From assembly GCA_910586255.1 (NCBI GenBank), contig CAJUHR010000032.1, positions 1 to 56,289 of the forward strand: a DNA stretch of 56,289 bases, given 5' to 3'. Source of the stretch: an uncultured Lachnospiraceae bacterium (lineage in GTDB: Bacteria > Bacillota > Clostridia > Lachnospirales > Lachnospiraceae). A program made the translations under genes and the position numbers. Below are positions 40,015 to 48,420 of this stretch, piece by piece (position 1 is the first letter of the stretch; each line of letters begins with the position of its first letter). Below the pieces are notes generated by a model. The model was not told the DNA's origin. It was given only the letters and a program-made list of their open reading frames with translations, and did not search any database.

Positions 40015-41145
40015 CTAATAATTCCCCAAAATCCGCATATTCTGCGCCTCCGCCGCCACGCCCTTTAGAGCGTTCCGTATAGCCGCATCTGCAAGATTTC
40101 CTTCAATATCCACAAAAAACCGATATTCCCAGCTTCTTCCCGGAATAGGCCGGGATTCAATCATCCGCATATTTACTCCGTTAAAAATAAAATGTCCCAA
40201 AATATTATACAGAGTACCGCTGCGATGGGGCAGCTCAAAGGTAATGCTGACCTTTGCCGCATTCCTCCGGTACAGAGGACGTTTTGACAAAATAATGAAG
40301 CGGGTCGTATTATTTTTATTATTCTGAATCTCCGGACGGAGGATCTTTAATCCATAAAGCCTCCCCGCAATTTCACTGGCAATGGCTGCCTGAGTCTTAT
40401 CCCTCTCTGCCACCACCTTCTTTGCCGCCACCGCCGTGTTTTCCAGGCTGATCTGCCTCATGACCTTTGACTGCCCGTTTAGAAATTCCGAACATTGCAT
40501 CAATGCCTGAGGATGAGAAAATACAGTCCGGATGTCTGACAACTCCGCGTCCGGGCACCCCAAAAGCGCATGCCGAACCTTCACAAAAGTCTCTGCCACA
40601 ATATAATTGTCATATTTGATCTGCAAATCGTAATTGTCAATCACCGCGCCGGCCGTGGAATTTTCAATGGGCAGCACCCCATAATCTGCCCTCCCTTCAT
40701 TCACCTCCTGCATGGCCTCCTCAAAGGTCAGCACATGGTAAAAATCCGCATTTTCTCCGAAAAACTGCAAAGCAGCGGCATGACTGTAGGCCCCCTCTAC
40801 TCCCTGATAGACCACCCTCGCCCCATCTATGGGAAGTTGCTCCACCTGTTCGTATCCCAAGACCTGCTGCCGGCCGTGCTCTGCCAAAAGACCATATTGA
40901 TAACGGCGGCTGATAGTCATCAGCTGAGTAAAAAGCTCCTGCACTGCCGTCTGATTATACTCTCCGTGAGCAAGAGCCGCCACTGCCGCCAGCTTCTGCT
41001 TTTCCCTCTCACCGTCATAAACCGGCTTTCCTGTGGATATTTTATACTCTGCCACATTGCCGCAGATCTTCATCCGCTCCTCAAACAGGCGCACCAGCTC
41101 TCTGTCAATATTATCCAGCTGGCTCCTGCACTCTTGTAAATCCAT
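40015..41145 (-). CDS. pheA: Bifunctional chorismate mutase/prephenate dehydratase
   Basis: This is a 376-residue protein in phenylalanine synthesis. Residues 1-85 are an AroQ-type chorismate mutase (LDNIDRELVRLFEERMKICG). Residues about 108-285 are prephenate dehydratase (VVYQGVEGAYSHAAALQFFG, YGVLPIENSTAGAVIDNYDL, and NTTRFIILSK). Residues about 300-375 are an ACT regulatory domain with the phenylalanine-binding motifs ELPHRSGTLYNIL and ESRPIPGRSWEYRFFVD. It is intact and probably feedback-inhibited by phenylalanine. It lies 14 to 22 bases upstream of the ppx start, on the minus strand. Confidence 0.95.
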   Translation of the reverse strand: MDLQECRSQLDNIDRELVRLFEERMKICGNVAEYKISTGKPVYDGEREKQKLAAVAALAHGEYNQTAVQELFTQLMTISRRYQYGLLAEHGRQQVLGYEQVEQLPIDGARVVYQGVEGAYSHAAALQFFGENADFYHVLTFEEAMQEVNEGRADYGVLPIENSTAGAVIDNYDLQIKYDNYIVAETFVKVRHALLGCPDAELSDIRTVFSHPQALMQCSEFLNGQSKVMRQISLENTAVAAKKVVAERDKTQAAIASEIAGRLYGLKILRPEIQNNKNNTTRFIILSKRPLYRRNAAKVSITFELPHRSGTLYNILGHFIFNGVNMRMIESRPIPGRSWEYRFFVDIEGNLADAAIRNALKGVAAEAQNMRILGNY

Positions 41146-41201
41146 ATTCTTATATCCTCCGATTCTGTCACTGAATTTGCTTGATACTCACAGGTATATC
41201 T

Positions 41202-41984
41202 CTAAGCTTTCTGAACTCTCTGAACAGGAGCCACTTCCTTTTGGGTTTTCCGGAACTCCTGCTCCTCTTTTAACATTTCTATAATTCGCTCTCTGGTATA
41301 CGCTCCCGAACACTTTTTCAATTCTCTAGGCAGCTGCTTTAGATAAATGGGTTCACCAAACTCAATCGTCACCTGAGACGGTCTCATAAATGGAATATGA
41401 TTTTCAAAAATCTCCGCTGTTCCTGTGATAGCCACCGGCACCACCGGACACCCGCTCTTTTCCGCAATCTTTAGGCTTCCCTCCTTAAACGGCATCAGCT
41501 CCAGCGGGTCCTTATTCTCATTGCGGGTTCCCTCCGGAAATATCCATATGGAGACTCCGCTCTTTACCTTTTCGATTCCCTCCAAAATGGTTTTCAATCC
41601 TTCTTTAATATCTGTCCGATTCAAAAAAAGACAATTTACCAGCTCCATCCAGTTGACCAGAATCGGATAACGGGTCATCTCCTTCTTTGCCACAAATCCT
41701 GCCAGACCGGGCACCACCGTATATCCCACTATAATATCAAAATAGCTTCTGTGATTTCCCACATACAGCACTGCCCCCTCCGGCACTCTCTCCTGGCCCT
41801 TTACCACCAGCTTAGAGCCCGTTATGCGAAAAATCATGCGAAACATTGCCTGAACAATGTGAAGGCTGTGCTCCTGCTGCCTCTGGTGATTAAATTTACC
41901 TATGATATATTCCCCCACCACCAGCGGAATACTGGCCACAAGAAATCCTAAAAGTACAATTACAACCAATAAAAAACGTATCAT
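41202..41984 (-). CDS. plsC: 1-acyl-sn-glycerol-3-phosphate acyltransferase
   Basis: This is a 260-residue membrane acyltransferase of phospholipid synthesis. An N-terminal membrane span (FLLVVIVLLGFLVASIPLVV) is followed by the catalytic H-x4-D motif (YVGNHRSYFDIIVGY), the substrate-binding EGTRN motif (WIFPEGTRNENKDPLELMP), and VPVAITGTAEIFENH. It transfers an acyl chain to lysophosphatidic acid. The start is at ATG 41984. The lysine-rich C-terminus is probably cytoplasmic. It is the most upstream gene of this minus-strand run. Confidence 0.93.
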   Translation of the reverse strand: MIRFLLVVIVLLGFLVASIPLVVGEYIIGKFNHQRQQEHSLHIVQAMFRMIFRITGSKLVVKGQERVPEGAVLYVGNHRSYFDIIVGYTVVPGLAGFVAKKEMTRYPILVNWMELVNCLFLNRTDIKEGLKTILEGIEKVKSGVSIWIFPEGTRNENKDPLELMPFKEGSLKIAEKSGCPVVPVAITGTAEIFENHIPFMRPSQVTIEFGEPIYLKQLPRELKKCSGAYTRERIIEMLKEEQEFRKTQKEVAPVQRVQKA

Positions 41985-42116
41985 TTGTCTTCCCTCTCCA
42001 TTTAGTTCCTGTTCTTTTCAGTATATAAAAAATGGACAGTAAAAACAAGTGATTTATGTATGTAATTTTACATAGTTTTAAGAATAAATTTTTCTGCCGT
42101 CACTCATACTATCTCC

Positions 42117-42566
42117 ATGAACAGATTAAAAGACCTACCTATCAATTTTTTCAAATGCGGCGTTACCGGATGGTGTCTGGAGGTGGTATTCACTTCTCTG
42201 GAATCTGTTATGGTCCATGACTGGCGCCTGATCGGCAGAACCTCCCTTCTGATGTTTCCCATTTACGGCATGGGTGCTCTGCTGGCGCCCATATCATCCG
42301 CCGTTGACCGATGGATCGGACAAATCAGGCTTCGTCCCGCCGACCGTATTGTCCGGCACGGAATCCTGGATATGGTTTTGATTTTTACTGCGGAATATTT
42401 GTCAGGAATGTGGCTTCGGTCCCAGGGAATGTGTCCCTGGGATTATACAGGAAGACAATCAAGCATCAACGGTCTAATCCGGTTGGATTTTGCTCCTCTG
42501 TGGTTTCTGACAGGGCTTCTGTTTGAACAGATAACCCAAAAGAGAAAGAATATTTTCAAAAGCTGA
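42117..42566 (+). CDS. Membrane protein of the CmpB-like (putative ABC-transporter type IV) family
   Basis: This is a 149-residue integral membrane protein with about four spans. The end reads CPWDYTGRQSSINGLIRLDF, APLWFLTGLLFE, a clear family signature seen in uncharacterised CmpB-type membrane proteins of Firmicutes; a GCLLEVV-like motif (FKCGVTGWCLEVVFTS) opens it. The family name refers to an ABC permease, but biochemical evidence is missing. No strong ribosome binding site precedes the ATG at 42117. It is transcribed away from plsC and probably alone. Confidence 0.75.
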   Translation: MNRLKDLPINFFKCGVTGWCLEVVFTSLESVMVHDWRLIGRTSLLMFPIYGMGALLAPISSAVDRWIGQIRLRPADRIVRHGILDMVLIFTAEYLSGMWLRSQGMCPWDYTGRQSSINGLIRLDFAPLWFLTGLLFEQITQKRKNIFKS

Positions 42567-42674
42567 CTTTTAAAAAGCTAACATTTCGTCATATTCATCA
42601 CACAAATTGCTATATACAATCCACCTCTCATCCGATATGATAAAGTAACAATTTATGAAGAGGAGGATATTGTA

Positions 42675-43859
42675 ATGATTGCCATAAAACCGCCTATGGG
42701 CTGGAATTCCTGGAACACCTTTGGAAAGGATATCGATGAGACGCTCATCTTTCAAATTGCTGACATCATGGCAGAAAAGGGCTACCGTGACGCCGGATAC
42801 GAATATCTGATCATTGACGACTGCTGGTCCTTAAAAGAAAGGGACCCATCCGGCAGCCTTGTTCCAGATCCGGAAAAATTCCCCCATGGAATGAAGGCTG
42901 TAGCCGATTATGTCCACAGCAAGGGACTAAAATTTGGCATGTACTCCTGCGCCGGTATTCTGACCTGCGCCGGTTATCCCTCCAGCTACGACCATGAATT
43001 TCAGGACGCTGCCCTTTTTGCCCGGTGGGGAATTGACTACTTAAAATACGACTACTGCAACTTTCCCAAAACTGCTGACTGCGTTAACCGCTACCAGACC
43101 ATGAGCATGGCCTTAAAGGCCACCGGAAGAGACATTCTCTTTGCCGCTTGTAACTGGGGCTCTGAAAGCTCCTGGAACTGGATGCGCTCCATCGGAGCCC
43201 ACACCTACCGCTCCACCGGCGATATTTTTGACAACTTCCGCTCCTTTATTGGTATCTTCCAGTCCCAGCTAGAGCATCTGTGCCAGTCCGGGCCCTACTG
43301 CTTCAATGACATGGACATGCTGACTGTAGGCATGTACAATCAGGGAAATGTAGCCATCGGAAAGCCCTGCACGGACAGCGAATACCGGATGCAGTTCTCC
43401 CTGTGGTGCCTGGCCGGAACTCCCCTGATTATGGGCTCCGACATCCGAAATATTCCGCCTCAGATGGAACAGCTTCTCTTAAATAAACAATTAATCTCCA
43501 TCAACCAGGATCCGGAATGTCGTCCCCCTTACCTGGTAGGCAAAAGAAGCGTCATGGTTCCCGAGGAGAATAACGATGAGGCTGTAGAGCCTTTGCGGAT
43601 GGTAAAAGACAAGCTTCTTACCTTTATTAAGCACCTCTCCAACCAGGAGTTTGTCATTGCCTATTACAACCTTCATGAGGAGGAGCAGAAGATGAACTGT
43701 ATCTTTGCAGATGTGGGCCTCCCTTACGCTTCCGGCTACGGCTTTGACATGACCGATGTATTCACCGGAGAGCATATCGGAATAAAGCGGGACTATCACG
43801 TTATCTCCGTCCCCGGCCATGACTGCCGGCTGTTTTGCTGCCGGCTGGTAAAATGCTAA
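42675..43859 (+). CDS. GH27 alpha-galactosidase (or alpha-N-acetylgalactosaminidase)
   Basis: This is a 394-residue glycoside hydrolase family 27 enzyme without a signal peptide, so it acts in the cytoplasm. The sequence opens with the substrate-site KPPMGWNSWNTFGKDIDETL, followed by YEYLIIDDCW, the nucleophile aspartate in YLKYDYCNF, and the acid/base aspartate in RSTGDIFDNF; CFNDMDMLTVG and GTPLIMGSDIR follow. It hydrolyses terminal alpha-galactosides such as melibiose or raffinose-derived sugars taken up by a transporter. The ATG at 42675 follows AGAGGAGGATATTGTA. Its stop overlaps the start of a small CxxC protein. Confidence 0.93.
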   Translation: MIAIKPPMGWNSWNTFGKDIDETLIFQIADIMAEKGYRDAGYEYLIIDDCWSLKERDPSGSLVPDPEKFPHGMKAVADYVHSKGLKFGMYSCAGILTCAGYPSSYDHEFQDAALFARWGIDYLKYDYCNFPKTADCVNRYQTMSMALKATGRDILFAACNWGSESSWNWMRSIGAHTYRSTGDIFDNFRSFIGIFQSQLEHLCQSGPYCFNDMDMLTVGMYNQGNVAIGKPCTDSEYRMQFSLWCLAGTPLIMGSDIRNIPPQMEQLLLNKQLISINQDPECRPPYLVGKRSVMVPEENNDEAVEPLRMVKDKLLTFIKHLSNQEFVIAYYNLHEEEQKMNCIFADVGLPYASGYGFDMTDVFTGEHIGIKRDYHVISVPGHDCRLFCCRLVKC

Positions 43860-44068
43860 GCCAGACATCCTGCCAGACATCCTCACACTGCAAAAAATGC
43901 GGCAAACCGCTGATTCCGGATGAGATAGCCATGACCAAAAAGCTCATTAACCGCGGTACTACTGTCTACTATTGTACAGATTGTCTTGCGGAAGCCTTTG
44001 ACGTGAAAAGAGAGGATATTGAGGCAAAAATTCAATATTTTAAAGATATCGGATGCACTTTGTTTTAA
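43853..44068 (+). CDS. Small zinc-binding protein with two CxxC motifs
   Basis: This is a 71-residue protein from the ATG at 43853, overlapping the alpha-galactosidase stop (ATGCTAA). It has a C-x2-C pair (SHCKKCGKPLIPDEIAMTKK), then YYCTDCLAEAFDVKREDIEA, a likely zinc ribbon, and an amphipathic C-terminal helix. Similar small proteins are common as unannotated genes in Lachnospiraceae. It is translationally coupled to the hydrolase, but whether function is linked is not clear. A hairpin terminator follows. Confidence 0.65.
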   Translation: MLSQTSCQTSSHCKKCGKPLIPDEIAMTKKLINRGTTVYYCTDCLAEAFDVKREDIEAKIQYFKDIGCTLF

Positions 44069-44098
44069 ATTTTCCTTCTTGATTTATATATACATAAT

Positions 44099-44147
44099 AT
44101 ACCCCGGCAGACAAAAAACTCACGATTTTTCTTATCTGTCGGGGTAT
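44099..44147 (+). terminator. Terminator of the alpha-galactosidase operon
   Basis: ATACCCCGGCAGA (44099-44111) pairs with TCTGTCGGGGTAT (44135-44147) with one G-T pair. The loop contains two A/T-runs. It is followed by TATACTGTTTAT, so U-richness is modest. Confidence 0.65.
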
Positions 44148-44363
44148 TATACTGTTTATAAAAAGCCTTTTAATCCATATCCACAACACATCCGATTATG
44201 TTTTTCCTCCTCCTTCTATGATAAAATCCATTTATCAGAACACAAAAACCTGCTAATGTACTTACACGTTCAGCCACCATGCAGACTAAAAATTCGTTCT
44301 GCACTATTTAACTGAAAATAAACGTGTCGGCACATAAAAAGCAAATGGAGGAGGATTATAACA

Positions 44364-45665
44364 ATGAAAAAAAACCGGGTATTATCCACAATCTTAGCTG
44401 CTGCCTTATGTACATCTCTGGCCGCCTGCGGGGGAAGCGCCGGCGGCAATTCCGAAAATGCCGATAATTCCAACACTTCCGGTAATTCGAAAAGCAACAC
44501 TCTTTCCGTATCCATCTGGGACAATAATCAGCTTGCCGGCCTGAAATCCATCATGGATGACTTTACAAAAGAAACAGGAATCGCTGTAGAGATCCAGGTC
44601 GTTCCCTGGGATCAATACTGGACTCTTCTGGAAGCAGGAGCACAGGGAGGCACTCTGCCGGATGTATTCTGGATGCACTCCAACTACAGCCAGATGTTCA
44701 TGCGCAATGATATGCTTCTCGATTTGACCGACCGGATTGCCCAAAGTGATGTAATCAACCCGGACAACTATTATCAGGATATTCTCGGACTTTATCAATA
44801 TGATGGAAAAACCTATGCCATCCCCAAGGATTATGATACTATCGCTCTCTGGTACAACAAGACCATGTTTGATGAGGCCGGTATTTCTTATCCCGATGAA
44901 ACCTGGACATGGGAAACCTTTGCCGAAGCCGCTGCCAAGCTTACCGACAAGGACAAAAGCCAGTATGGCTTCGCCTCCCCTGCCTCCTACAATCAGGACG
45001 GCTACTACAGCATGATCTATGATATGGGCGGTTACATTGTCAATGAAGACAAATCTGCTTCCGGATGGGATTCACCAGAGACTATTGCCGCCATGAACTG
45101 GTGGTATGATAATCTTGTAACTGTCTGTATGCCAACTCAGCAGATGATGGGAGAGAATACCACAGATGTCCTCTTCGGTTCCGGCCGTTCCGCCATGACT
45201 CTGCAGGGCTCCTGGATGGTTAAGGCATTCTCTGAAAATGAATACATTGCAGAAAACGCTGATGTAGCTGTCCTTCCCATGGCAAATGACGGCACCAGAA
45301 AAACCATCTACAATGGTCTTGGCTGGGCTGCTGCTGCGGAAAGCCCCAATGCAGAAAATGCCTGGAAGCTTCTGGAATATTTAGGCAGTGAGGAAGCTCA
45401 GAGAAAGCAGGCTGAAAGCGGAGTTACCATGTCTGCCTATATGGGGACCTCCGACAAATGGGTGGAATGTGCTCCAAACTTCAATTTGCAGGCATATCTG
45501 GACATGACAAAAGACATGGTTATCCGCCCCTACACTGCCAACACCAAAATCTGGGAGGACTATTCCCAGCAGGTTATGGTTCGGGCCTACACTGCAGAGA
45601 TTACCATGGAAGAGGCCTGTAAAGAAATTGCCGCCTTTATGAATGAAAAGATAGCAGAAGAATAA
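44364..45665 (+). CDS. Sugar ABC transporter substrate-binding lipoprotein without adjacent permeases
   Basis: This is a 433-residue extracellular solute-binding protein of family 1. A lipoprotein signal peptide (MKKNRVLSTILAAALCTS, lipobox LAAC) is followed by a Gly/Ser/Asn-rich linker. The mature part has SVSIWDNNQLAGLKSIMDDF, VVPWDQYWTLLEAGAQGGTL, PDVFWMHSNYSQM and SGRSAMTLQGSW, typical of sugar binding proteins. The ribosome binding site is GGAGGAGG. A terminator follows the gene directly and no permease or ATPase genes are present, so it must use permeases encoded elsewhere or be a remnant. Confidence 0.9.
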   Translation: MKKNRVLSTILAAALCTSLAACGGSAGGNSENADNSNTSGNSKSNTLSVSIWDNNQLAGLKSIMDDFTKETGIAVEIQVVPWDQYWTLLEAGAQGGTLPDVFWMHSNYSQMFMRNDMLLDLTDRIAQSDVINPDNYYQDILGLYQYDGKTYAIPKDYDTIALWYNKTMFDEAGISYPDETWTWETFAEAAAKLTDKDKSQYGFASPASYNQDGYYSMIYDMGGYIVNEDKSASGWDSPETIAAMNWWYDNLVTVCMPTQQMMGENTTDVLFGSGRSAMTLQGSWMVKAFSENEYIAENADVAVLPMANDGTRKTIYNGLGWAAAAESPNAENAWKLLEYLGSEEAQRKQAESGVTMSAYMGTSDKWVECAPNFNLQAYLDMTKDMVIRPYTANTKIWEDYSQQVMVRAYTAEITMEEACKEIAAFMNEKIAEE

Positions 45666-45707
45666 CTCTTTTAAACACTGTTTTCAGTTTGTCTGATTTT
45701 GCTCTAA

Positions 45708-45765
45708 AAAAGCTTTAGACAAGAATCTCCTTCTTTGTGAAAGAGATTGTCTGTCTAAAGCTTTT
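45708..45765. terminator. Terminator between sugar-binding protein and AraC gene
   Basis: AAAAGCTTTAGACA (45708-45721) and TGTCTAAAGCTTTT (45752-45765) are perfect 14-base complements. Converging stop codons and A/T-runs on both sides make it a bidirectional terminator. Confidence 0.88.
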
Positions 45766-45769
45766 CTGT

Positions 45770-46678
45770 TTATATCCTGCTGCTCTGCGCCTGTTCGTTT
45801 CTCTCCTCCATTACCTTTTGACGGTAATACTTCGGACTCATACCATACACATTTTTGAACATTTTGGAAAATGTCAGAGGATTCTCGTAACCAATCGCCT
45901 CCGCAATCTCCTGAACAGACATTCCTGTAGTCCGAAGAAGCCTGCTGCTCTGCTCCAAACGATAACTGAGAAGATACTCCTGGGGAGAGATTTCCATTCT
46001 CTGTTTAAAAATATGAGTCAGATAAGACCGGGTAATTCCGATATATGAGGCAATATCACTGACCTTAGCATCTTTATAATGATTGTGAATATAAGTCAGA
46101 GCATTATCCACATAAACATCCGGAGAATAGTCATAAGGAATAGGCTTATTCTGTCTCTCCAGATTTTGATTCTGTGAATTTACCAACAATGCCAGAATCT
46201 GATAAAGCAGAGATGTCCTGGTCAGTTCATTTGCCACCGTGATTTCATGGTGATTTAAAATCTCCTCAATAATCGTCAGAAATTCCTCCGGCTCCAGATA
46301 ACAATCCCTGACAGGATGATCCGCGGTAAGTCCTGCCTTTTCCAGATAAAGGGCGGCCTTAGATCCATTAAAGGAAACCCACGCATAATGCCATGGATCC
46401 TCCGGATCCGAATAATAGAAAAGATCCACTCCCGGTACAGTCACGAAAATCTGTCCCCGGTGAGGCCGATACACCTTTCCGTCCATTTCCAGCGTTCCCC
46501 CGCCTGACAATACAAAATGCACATGATAATCTCTCCGCACAATCGGTCCGTAAAATTTATCCGGAGTGCATCTCTCTGTACCGCAAACCGTCAGATAAAG
46601 CTCCACGTCCTCAATAGGCAATCTCCCTAACATCCGAAAATTAGAACTTATACGGTAACATTGTATCGGGTCATCCAT
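45770..46678 (-). CDS. AraC-family transcriptional regulator
   Basis: This is a 302-residue regulator. The N-terminal part is a cupin-type sugar-binding domain (RRDYHVHFVLSGGGTLEMDG, DPWHYAWVSFNGSKAALYLE). The C-terminal 100 residues have two helix-turn-helix units (VSDIASYIGITRSYLTHIFK, VQEIAEAIGYENPLTFSKMF) and the AraC signature ending SPKYYRQKVM. It points at the sugar-binding protein gene and is a likely regulator of carbohydrate uptake, though its target is not visible. The ATG at 46678 is preceded by AAGGAGGATATTTC. Confidence 0.92.
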   Translation of the reverse strand: MDDPIQCYRISSNFRMLGRLPIEDVELYLTVCGTERCTPDKFYGPIVRRDYHVHFVLSGGGTLEMDGKVYRPHRGQIFVTVPGVDLFYYSDPEDPWHYAWVSFNGSKAALYLEKAGLTADHPVRDCYLEPEEFLTIIEEILNHHEITVANELTRTSLLYQILALLVNSQNQNLERQNKPIPYDYSPDVYVDNALTYIHNHYKDAKVSDIASYIGITRSYLTHIFKQRMEISPQEYLLSYRLEQSSRLLRTTGMSVQEIAEAIGYENPLTFSKMFKNVYGMSPKYYRQKVMEERNEQAQSSRI

Positions 46679-46847
46679 GAAATATCCTCCTTCCGCCCTT
46701 TAGTTCTTTTTCGCTGCTTTTTCTCTATTTTAACAAATGTTTTCAAAAAATGCACTTATTTTTCTTATATATCTCTTTAATACTTCTGTCTTACACATCT
46801 GTCCACAAATTATTCAAAGTATCGCAGTAAAAACTTCAAATAGCAAA

Positions 46848-46879
46848 GACAGGGTAAAAGCTTTATCTTCTACCCTGTC
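46848..46879 (-). terminator. Hairpin after the dehydrogenase remnant
   Basis: GACAGGGTA (46848-46856) pairs perfectly with TACCCTGTC (46871-46879). On the minus strand it is followed by TTTGCTATTTG, consistent with a terminator of the former sugar-acid operon. Confidence 0.65.
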
Positions 46880-46917
46880 CAATATTAAAATCTCCTTATT
46901 TTTCTCCCATATACTCT

Positions 46918-47151
46918 TTATTTTACCAAATAAGCGCCATCCACCGGAATCACTGCTCCATTGCTGGCGGTATACGCCGGAACCGTTGTGCCGCCAAACC
47001 AGGAAACTATGGAGGCAATATTAATAATCTTTCCTCCCGAAGGCTGTTTGAGCATTACTCCTAATGCTTTTTGAATCAGCTTATCCACCATCCCCGTTAC
47101 CGTAATCTGAGTGCCGTCCCGCAGTCCCACCTCTGTGCCGATCAGAACCAT
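46918..47151 (-). pseudogene. Short-chain dehydrogenase remnant (KduD-like)
   Basis: The frame contains GGKIINIASIVSWFGGTTVP, then AYTAS joined directly to NGAVIPVDGAYLVK at the stop. In short-chain dehydrogenases such as KduD, these two parts lie about 75 residues apart, with the catalytic Tyr-x3-Lys region and the helix behind it between them. The catalytic lysine is lost. The 45 residues before GGKII do not match the family either, so at least two deletions are likely. The remaining 77 residues cannot form an enzyme. Confidence 0.72.
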
Positions 47152-47160
47152 ATAAATATT

Positions 47161-47360
47161 CTATGGAATCTGAAGCGCACCGTCCCGGCGCCTTGTCTGC
47201 GTCCATGTCGTCACCTCTGCCGTACAGGGATATTTCTCTGCTTCCTTTTCATCGATATCTACACCGAGTCCCGGCCGGTCATTGGCACAGACATAACCAT
47301 CCCTGAATTCCAAAACTTTTTCCATATCCAGGCAATCCTGTGCGGTAATCCTGTATTTTT
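47161..47360 (-). pseudogene. C-terminal remnant of an enolase-superfamily sugar-acid dehydratase (RspA/ManD-like)
   Basis: The minus-strand frame ending at TAG 47161 reads DMEKVLEFRDGYVCANDRPG, LGVDIDEKEAEKYPC and TTWTQTRRRDGALQIP, the C-terminus of mannonate or related sugar-acid dehydratases. About 65 residues remain of about 400. Upstream, near 47,355, the sequence passes into the GntR remnant in another frame. It is a deletion joint, so no functional enzyme is encoded here. Confidence 0.75.
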
Positions 47361-47600
47361 TTCATCCTGAATATCCAAAAAATCTCCAATCAAAAAGGTT
47401 CCCTTCCCATGGATACTCTCTAATATTCCGTAACCTGTCAATTCCTTAATTGCACTCCTGATACTAGCTCTGCTGACACCTAACTCCTCACATAACTGAT
47501 TCTCTGATGGAATCTTTTCTCCAATCTTCCATGCACCATTTAAAATTTGTTGTTTATAATATGCAACAACCTGCTCTGTGACATTCGTCTTTTGAATCAT
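47361..47600 (-). pseudogene. GntR-family regulator, N-terminal remnant
   Basis: From the ATG at 47600 the frame encodes a winged helix of the GntR family: AYYKQQILNGAWKIGEKIPS, ENQLCEELGVSRASIRSAIK, ELTGYGILESIHGKGTFLIG. The effector-binding C-terminal domain is missing because the sequence runs into the dehydratase remnant. The residual DNA-binding domain could in principle still bind its operator, but is truncated and would lack sugar-acid control. Confidence 0.75.
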
Positions 47601-47612
47601 AATTTTACCAAT

Positions 47613-47625
47613 CTTGTCTGACAAG
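47613..47625. promoter_or_regulatory. GntR-type operator palindrome
   Basis: CTTGTCTGACAAG is a perfect palindrome around a central T, and contains TTGTCTGACAA, a form typical of FadR-subfamily GntR operators. It lies 13 bases upstream of the GntR remnant start on the minus strand, consistent with former autoregulation. Confidence 0.65.
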
Positions 47626-47737
47626 TTTTGATTCTCTAATTTGGTTATATTTCTAGTCAGCAATGATATCATCTTCACTTGTGCTGACCCTAAAAATTTC
47701 GGATATAAGCCTTCCGAAAATAGAAAAAATATTCTCA

Positions 47738-47780
47738 TTGACAAATTCTTCCCACAATGTTAGAATGTCAGCATGCTTAC
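47738..47780 (+). promoter_or_regulatory. marR promoter with overlapping operator
   Basis: TTGACA (47738-47743), 17 bases, TAGAAT (47761-47766): a near-consensus promoter. GTCAGCATGCTTAC (47767-47780) begins directly after the -10 box and spans the transcript start. This near-palindrome centres on GCATGC and recurs before the MATE gene at 48342-48355. Binding of MarR here would block transcription. Confidence 0.8.
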
Positions 47781-47810
47781 ATTTATTTTCCAAGAAAGGA
47801 TTTCCGGCTA

Positions 47811-48239
47811 ATGCCCACAGACCATATTGGCTTTCAGATCCGCATCTTATCCAATCTTATCAACCGCAAGATCAACCAGATGGTTGCAGAAGAAGAGGAG
47901 ATGCTGACACCTCATCAGGGCTGGGTTTTGAATTATATGACCCAACACAGGGAACAGGACATCATGCAGCGTGATATCGAAAAAAAATTTTCTATCCGCC
48001 GTTCCACTGCCAGCCATATGCTTCAGCTGATGGAAAAAAACGGTTATATTCAACGCATCTCCGCACCCGATGACGCACGGATGAAAAAGCTGATTATCAC
48101 AGAAAAGGGAATGGAAGCACAAAAGCGCATGCAGGATCGCCTTTGCCGGTTCGAGGAAATTTTTCAATCCCATATTTCTTCGGAGGATCTTCAACATTTA
48201 AAACAGCTTCTCAAACAATTGGAAGAAAATATTCTATAA
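47811..48239 (+). CDS. MarR-family transcriptional regulator
   Basis: This is a 142-residue winged-helix regulator. I use the ATG at 47811, since the longer frame from 47757 would start inside the promoter. Motifs: ILSNLINRKINQMVAEEEEM, TPHQGWVLNYM, MQRDIEKKFSIRRSTASHML and the wing with DDARMKKLIITEKG. It probably represses itself and the following MATE transporter through a shared operator. The ligand is not predictable. It is separated from the MATE gene by 181 bases with a hairpin and a second operator. Confidence 0.88.
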   Translation: MPTDHIGFQIRILSNLINRKINQMVAEEEEMLTPHQGWVLNYMTQHREQDIMQRDIEKKFSIRRSTASHMLQLMEKNGYIQRISAPDDARMKKLIITEKGMEAQKRMQDRLCRFEEIFQSHISSEDLQHLKQLLKQLEENIL

Positions 48240-48302
48240 AACGATTATTTTGAGCTGTCATAATGTCAAAAAACGCTTTTTTAAAAAAATAAACTTTAAA
48301 TG

Positions 48303-48322
48303 CCAACAAGTATTTTTGTTGG
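48303..48322 (+). terminator. Hairpin after marR
   Basis: CCAACAA (48303-48309) pairs with TTGTTGG (48316-48322) around a six-base loop, followed by TATTTCTTTCC. It probably ends or attenuates the marR transcript before the MATE gene. Confidence 0.6.
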
Positions 48323-48341
48323 TATTTCTTTCCTGTTATTT

Positions 48342-48355
48342 GTAAGTATGCTAAC
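48342..48355 (+). promoter_or_regulatory. Second MarR operator, before the MATE gene
   Basis: GTAAGTATGCTAAC matches the inverted form of the marR operator (GTAAGCATGCTGAC) at 12 of 14 positions. It lies 66 bases before the MATE start, where it could overlap that gene's own promoter. Confidence 0.7.
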
Positions 48356-48420
48356 ATATATATTTTTCAGACCTTTCACTCATTCGGAAAAGATAACGAC
48401 CATAAAAGGAGGACATAATT

